Of a DNA stretch of 64,000 nt, positions 59,024 through 64,000 are shown piece by piece. Position numbers and translations under genes: made by a program. This DNA comes from Aquarana catesbeiana (lineage: Eukaryota; Chordata; Amphibia; Anura; Ranidae). The stretch is taken from contig NC_133328.1 in the NCBI RefSeq assembly GCF_042186555.1, positions 63,739,685 to 63,803,684 of the forward strand. The letters run 5' to 3'. The notes under the pieces were generated by a model that saw nothing but the letters and a program-made list of their open reading frames with translations, ran no database searches and was not told the DNA's origin. Positions within the stretch are counted from its first letter, which is position 1. The number at the start of each line of letters is the position of its first letter.

Positions 59024-59479
59024 GTTATGAAAAGGCAGAAATTAACAATAATGTATACACCCGCCCTCAATGGGATTGTATCTAAAGGGGCCCAGCAGTC
59101 CTGAAGCAGTGTCTGACTTGATGATGGCAAACGGTCTTCAGGTGCAGTGTAGTTGTGTGACATCCTGGCAAAAGGAAAAAACAAAAAAATAACAGCCAAA
59201 CTAGTAGTGCACAACGGTGCCCAAAAAAGGTCAAATAACCGGATAGTTTCAGTTGCAGATGGTGACAAGCAGAGAGCAGAGTAGTCCACCAAACACCCCC
59301 TGCAAGTCATAGTCACCCAAAGCCATTATGCACTGCAGATACACAAAAGAAACTCCTGGTGTCATAAAGAGAGAACATAAGTGCTGGAGCAGCACAACAG
59401 ATAAAAAAAAAGAAAACACGTCCCCGGTCAGGGTATTTTTGCAAATAAGAACTAACCCATGAGATCCGCTACAGGGTAG

Positions 59480-60041
59480 CTAAATATTGTAGAAAGGCTT
59501 CATCAGGCATCAGCGTCTTCTCGTGGTCTTTGTCCAAGGGAAGGTTCCTGTACATCAACATGTACAAATACATAAGTGGTCCATATAGTGAACTTGGTGT
59601 TGAGTTATTTACTTTAAGGTAATCACAAAGGACAAGGGGGCACTCTTTGCGTCTAGAGGAAAAAAGACTACAACTCCAAATACGAAAAGGTTTCTTCACA
59701 GTAAGAGCTGTGAAAATGTGGAATAGACTCCCTCCAGAGGTGGTTCTGGCTAGCTCAGTAGATTGCTTTAAAAAAGCCTGGATTCTTTCCTAAATATACA
59801 TAATATAACTGGGTACTAATATTTATATGTAAAATTGATCCAGGTAAAATCCAATTGCCTCTCAGGGGATTAGGAAGTAATTTTTTCCCCTGCTGTAGCA
59901 AATTGAAGCATGCTTTGCTGGGGTTTTCCCCCTTCCTCTGGATCAACTGTGGGTGAAGAATTGTGTATATGAGATTGTATTTTTATTTTGGTTGAACTAG
60001 ATGGACTTGTGTCTTTTTTCAACCTGACTAACTATGTAACA
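59480..60041 (+). mobile_element. CR1/L2-type LINE 3' fragment inside L1-C
   Basis: Frames read INMYKYISGPYSELGVELF, then GFFTVRAVKMWNRLPPEVV, the end of a CR1/L2 ORF2. The 3' tail (TTGAACTAGATGGACTTG, T-run, ACTATGTAAC) ends at 60041. It is a different subfamily from 35456-36498, with a longer 3' UTR. It separates ORF1 and ORF2 of L1-C. Confidence 0.75.
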
Positions 60042-60044
60042 TCT

Positions 60045-60265
60045 GGCCAATCAGTTGCATCCATAGCAGTATTGAAGAAATGTGCTCGGCCATTAGCCGT
60101 AACTCGTAAGCGGGCTGGATAAAGCACTGCGTATGAAAGCCCCAAACGCCGCAGGCGTTGTTTAACATCAAAGAATGCCTGCGGCGCGGCATGTTGATGA
60201 TCATGCTGCACAGCGGGAGGTAAGCGGCGGCCTCGGCCTGGACAGGAATAACACTGGCCGCTCAC
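60045..60265 (-). pseudogene. L1-C ORF1, C-terminal domain remnant
   Basis: The frame reads AFFDVKQRLRRLGLSYAVLY, then PARLRV and FFNTAMDATDW, matching the C-terminal domain of the intact L1-A ORF1 (RRRLREKDIKYSMLYPSRLRV ... FFDSPADADDW). The RRM part is not found next to it. Confidence 0.7.
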
Positions 60266-60646
60266 CTACCGCTATGTGGCCATGCCTGTCTCTTCTCCGG
60301 TGGAACTAGCAGGTGTATGGGCTGAGCTGTGTGTCTCTCTCACACACAGCTCAGCCTCAGAGCCGACACTGACACTTCTGCTCTCCGCTCCTACGGATTG
60401 CTCCTCCTCCTCCAGCCATGGGCGTCCGCACAGTGGGGCAAGGGGGGAGAGCTGCGGGCCGCTGTCAGGATGTTTCCCCTGCCCCCCTTCTCATGTTGGC
60501 AGCACGGGAGAAGAGAACGCTTCCTGCCTGTTTTTCTTACTTCCCCATTGGCCACAGCGGAGGGCCAATTAGAAGAAACAAGAGTGGCATCATGGGAAAT
60601 GTAGCCCCGGAGATTGGTGGCCCAATTGTTCTCAGCAGGGAGCCGG

Positions 60647-61090
60647 TGTTTCGTCAGATTAGGTGACCGCCATCTTGCTACACCCAGCACTCCTCCACAA
60701 TAAGGATACACTGAGAAGGGGGCAAGCAGACATATTGTTACACCCAACGGAGTTTTGCATTTTACACTTTTTTTTAACAGTAAACTGAGTTTATATAGTG
60801 AAATACAGTACTTAGAACTCCGTGTAAATGTTTAGATGTTGAATTTTAAAAGCAGCAGTGTTCTGTCCAATTTGCAAACCTGTGAGATCAGCAGGCTTGC
60901 CGCTGCTTTTCTAAACAGTCAAACGAAGTTCTAAGTACTGTATTTCACTGTATAAAGTCAGTTTACTGTTAAAAATAAGTGTAAAATGCAAAACTCCGGA
61001 GGGTGTAACAATATGTCCGCTTGCCCCTTCTCACTGTATCCTTACTGTGGACGGGTGTGGGGTGTAGCAAGATGGTGGTGACGAAACATC
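60647..61090. repeat. Palindrome, arms about 160 bp
   Basis: Left arm about 60660-60823 and right arm about 60925-61085: both contain CCATCTTGCTACACCC, AAGGATACA(C/G)TGAG, GGAGTTTTGCATTTTACAC and GTACTTAGAACT in inverse order. The spacer is about 100 bp. The outermost words (AGCCGGTGTT and AACACCGGCT) are inverted too. Confidence 0.8.
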
Positions 61091-61285
61091 ACTTCTGTTA
61101 CACATTCTGATGGGTTGCTGAATCTGATGGAACACCGGCTATAGTTCCCAGCATGTACTCTGCTGGGGGGAAAAGAGAAAACCCGTAAACAAGCTGAGGA
61201 GTGCTACACTGTAGCAGCTACTACAAGAGACATGGAAAAAGAAAGAGAGGACTGTGCTGGGGGAACTAATAACCCCAGCACCACC

Positions 61286-61620
61286 AGAGAGAGCAACGCT
61301 GTACCCGCATCACTAGACAGAGCCACGTTGTACCCGCACCATCAGATAGAGCCACGCTGTACCCATGCCACCAGAGAAAGCCACGCTGTACCTGCAACAC
61401 AAGATAGAGCCACGCTGTACCCATGCCACCAGATAGAGCCACGCTGTACCCACACCACCAGAGAGAGCCACGCTGTACCCACACCACCAGTGAGAGCCAC
61501 GCTGTACCCGCACCACCAGAGAGAGCCACGCTGTACCCGCACCACCAGAGAGAGCCACGCTGTACCAGCACCACCAGAGAGAGAGAGAGCCACACTGTAC
61601 CCACACCACCAGAGAGAGCA
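61286..61620. repeat. 29-bp minisatellite, about 11 units
   Basis: The unit is GAGCCACGCTGTACCCGCAC plus CACCAGAGA, with CGCACC/CACACC and ACCAGATA variants. Several frames stay open on both strands; they are not credible genes. Confidence 0.9.
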
Positions 61621-61791
61621 CTGTAATCATTGCAGTGCTCCCTTTACAGCGCAGTCCCCTTTATATCACAGTGTCCCTGCACATTACAGTGTGGAGGACC
61701 GACACCCCCCCCCCCCGGTCCCTGGAAAAGTTGGCTGCTCAGTCTAAAATGCCCGGGCCTGTTTTTTGGTCCAGTCCGGGCCTGGAATTCA

Positions 61792-62182
61792 CTGATGCTG
61801 TGCATGCATGGACTGCATTTGGGATCTGGCTTAGAGTAGGCTGTGTTTCATTATCAGAGAGCTCCTCAGAGCCAGGTGGTGCTACAGGCTCAGGGGAAAG
61901 CATGGCCTCTGCAACAGCCCCACTGTCAGACTCAGTCTCTGGAGGAATCACTGAGGGATCAATGTCTTCCTCCTCCACCCCCTGTCCCTTGAGCTCAGAC
62001 AGTTTTCTGGTATAATACAGGATATCTCCAGGATTGTCCTTACCCCTTGCCTGGGTGGACTTACTTTTTGCTCCAGGGTCTTTGCCTTTATCAGCTCCTT
62101 GCGGTGCCTTCAGTGGCAGACCTGCCACAGCGCCATTTTGGCTTTCAGAGGCTGCTGCATTTTCTGTGTTAATGCAGGTCAT
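61792..62182 (-). pseudogene. L1-C ORF1, N-terminal remnant
   Basis: The frame starts MTCINTENAAASESQNG at 62182 and runs about 130 codons, hydrophilic and acidic/Pro-rich, to PTLSQIPNAVHACTASVNS at the edge of the insert. The layout (disordered basic/acidic start before a coiled coil) and the place between a LINE 5' end and an ORF1 C-terminus support the call. No motif is decisive. Confidence 0.45.
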
Positions 62183-62507
62183 AGCAGTCGCAGATCAGGT
62201 CAGCTGTACCGCTGCAATCCTGGCAGTGTAATGAAGCTGATGGTGCCATTAGTGTAGTCCCAGACAGCTGGGGAAAGAATCACTGGCAGGATAAGCGGAG
62301 GGAGCTACGTGAGAAACTTCTTCTCACATGCCCAATGCTGGCACCCCCCCCGATCCTACAACATATTGGTCAGCAATGTTCTCAAAAGAACCTCCCATAG
62401 CTATGCCAGTTGGATGAGCTACAAAATATCTTCTTTTTAAAAAGATATTGTTCATTGTGTAATGAAATCTAAAGACAATTAAATTGGAATACCAACTTAA
62501 CCCTAAC

Positions 62508-63142
62508 CAGGGCCGTTTTTAAGGCAGGGCAAAAGGGGCAGCTGCCCTGGGCCCTGTCATTATTGCGGGGCCCAAAGCAGCTGCCTCATACTTGCCAACT
62601 ATCCTGGCTTAAATTCCCTCGTCCCTTAAGCTTTTAGTCCCGTGCTGTGTCCCAATATCTCAGTGTGAAGTGCTGCTACTAATGCTGCCCAGCTCTGCCC
62701 TATTGTTGTGTACAGGTAACTCACCTGCAGACCCTGTGTTTACATGTAAATTATCGGCATTCATATGTAAATAGCAGTGACATTCATATGTAAAAAGCGG
62801 TGGCCAGCGGAATTGATATGTATATCATGCCCCCCTGAGGTCATATCCACAGTAATCTCTAGCAACCAATCAACAAGCAGAAATCGCGTGCTGTAACCTC
62901 TAGCAACTAATCAGTGAGCCGTAATGTGTGCTGTAACCTCTAGCAACCAGTCAATGAGCGGTAATGATACACTGTAACCTCTGGCAACCGATTGCAATCG
63001 CTGCCTGATCTGATTCAGTAAACTGATTTTGAGTCTAGCTGCTATTTATTGTATGTCTCAGAGCAGGTGGAGAGCGAAACTGCATGGGGGGACCCCAAGA
63101 AAAATTTTGCCCAGGGTCCAATCAATATTAAAGACGGCCCTG
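62508..63142. mobile_element. hAT-type element with internal 41-bp tandem repeat
   Basis: The ends CAGGGCCGTTTTTAA and TTAAAGACGGCCCTG are inverted and the 8-bp flank ACCCTAAC is identical on both sides (62500-62507, 63143-63150). Inside, 62862-63000 holds four copies of a unit of about 41 bp with GTAACCTCTAGCAACCAATC. No transposase is present at 635 bp. Confidence 0.8.
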
Positions 63143-63476
63143 ACCCTAACTACTCTTAAAACTGTCCTCTCCCTCTACTAACACCTATGATATATACTTA
63201 TCTATTTTCATCAGCCAGCCAGGCAGCTGTGAGAGCAAGGAGGAAGCACTCAACGGCTAGTAGACCCTGGAGCGGTGACATCACCCATACGCTTCAATGG
63301 CTAATCTGTTGTCGGCGCTATCTCTTCTCCCCTGCAGCTGCACTGGCTGACACAGGGGGGATGATGTGACCGGACCAGAGGAGAAAATAGATAAATATAT
63401 ACATCTTTCATACACAGGTTAGTTAGTATAGGAGTTTAGAGGGGGGAATGGACAGTTTTAAGAGTAGTTAGGGTCT
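63143..63476. repeat. Inverted-repeat element, hAT target
   Basis: ACCCTAACTACTCTTAAAAC at the left and GTTTTAAGAGTAGTTAGGGT at the right (to 63474) are perfect inverse copies. A weaker inversion continues inward through ATAGATAAATATATAC-like words. The hAT element 62508-63142 is inserted at its left terminus, so some of this element may lie left of 62508. Confidence 0.65.
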
Positions 63477-64000
63477 AGCTGTGAGAAGGAGCAGTGGATC
63501 GGGTAAGCAAATCTCAGCTTATTGCCCCCTAGATATAAAAGAGCAACTAACTCTTGCAGTGCAGGCACAACCCCACTGCAAGGGATATTTTTTTTATTTG
63601 CCCTGGGTTGGGCTTTAAAGCTATTTACTGTATCCCAAAGGAAGGATTCCAGTCAGCCCATGTGCCCTGGAAGAGAACAGCATTGACTGTATGTAGCACA
63701 GGCTACTACGGTGAATTTCTGCACCCTTAACCCTTCAGATGTGACCATGTCAGACTAATATATGTGTACAAAAAGATAATTGCTGGAGTTCAGCTTTAAA
63801 GCAAAGCTATCTTTGCCTACTCAGGCTAACATATTCACTTTAGAGAAGAGCGAGTAATTAGTAGATGCTTAAAGGGCAATAAAAAAGGAGTGATAATCAT
63901 CTGTCCTTCAATGGTCCAGGTCCCTCGCCAGAGCCAGCATCTTCTACTTAATGCTGGTCTTCGGCTGTCTTCATTGGCTGGTGTACGATGACATCACTAC
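63477..64000. other. No recognised feature
   Basis: 63784-63800 has CTGGAGTTCAGCTTTAAAG, an end word of frog MITEs like those at 46494; nothing else is supported. Confidence 0.4.

Larger units (their letters stand above)
60266..61791. mobile_element. Composite insert separating the two halves of L1-C ORF1
   Basis: The block holds a small perfect hairpin (GCTGAGCTGTGTGT, 60319-60353), a long palindrome (60647-61090), a 29-bp minisatellite (61286-61620) and at its right edge GCCCGGGCCTG...AGTCCGGGCCTGG. It is probably two or more MITE-type insertions. No frame with family character is present. The edges are inferred from where the ORF1 similarity stops. Confidence 0.4.
56152..62351 (-). mobile_element. 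L1-C: nested Tx1/L1-like LINE
   Basis: GATGCTACAACAT at 56139-56151 recurs with one mismatch (GATCCTACAACAT) at 62352-62364, bracketing the element. The left side has the tail as an 18-T run (56153-56170), and the right end begins on the minus strand with a G-run and TGCCAGCATTGGG. Inside, in order on the minus strand: 5' UTR, ORF1 N-terminus, a 1.5 kb insert, ORF1 C-terminus, a CR1/L2 insert, spacer, and ORF2 with a large deletion and a hAT insert. The copy is long dead. Confidence 0.7.

Noticed and set aside
61232..61747. 171-codon frame and its minus-strand partners over the 29-bp satellite
   Set aside because: Low-complexity translation of a tandem array, open in several frames; not a gene.

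Overview
The window looks like intergenic or intronic nuclear DNA from a frog, most likely a ranid. That call is an inference. It rests on the type of elements present (Tx1/L1-like LINEs, CR1/L2-type LINEs, Penelope-like elements, hAT, Tc1/mariner, Harbinger-type and TTAA-type DNA transposons) and on several terminal motifs I remember as abundant in ranid frogs, for example CCTCCCTGGCGGTA, CGTACACACGGTCGG and GGGGTTGATTTACTAAA. I see no bacterial genes, rRNA, tRNA or CRISPR. No host gene can be named. Two short exon-like segments (19130-19279 and 52909-52995, both + strand) are the only hints of host coding sequence.

Layout. 1-5.5 kb: a 1.9 kb MITE carrying a second hairpin MITE, a dead Tc1 transposase piece and a Tigger-like MITE. 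6.7-17.85 kb: an old minus-strand LINE tail (L1-E) split by a Penelope-type insertion and a TTAA element, then a full-length plus-strand LINE (L1-A) with an open ORF1 and a broken ORF2 holding a 691-bp insertion. 18-23 kb: LTR-like C/T-rich stretches and a Penelope-like region. 23.16-28.27 kb: a young minus-strand LINE (L1-B) with an almost open ORF2. 29.5-36.5 kb: a foldback, an old LINE piece, a Penelope-like element with a GIY-YIG remnant and a hammerhead-like motif, and a CR1/L2 LINE. 36.8-41 kb: a minisatellite broken by two MITEs, and a 1.2 kb 24-bp satellite. 41.5-47.9 kb: nested MITEs, a Tc1 MITE inside a (TA)n tract, and several copies of one dispersed family. 48.83-51.14 kb: a Harbinger-type element built round a giant near-perfect palindrome with mirrored promoter-like boxes and poly(A) signals. 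56.15-62.35 kb: a third LINE (L1-C) whose ends are fixed by a 13-bp target duplication although it holds three later insertions. 62.5-63.5 kb: a hAT element inside an inverted-repeat element.

The elements act on each other mainly by insertion, so the window can be read as a layered record. Target-site duplications (TA, TTA, TTAA, 8 bp, 9-16 bp) give most of the boundaries and the relative order of events. All coding calls are from reading translated motifs by eye; no database search was run.
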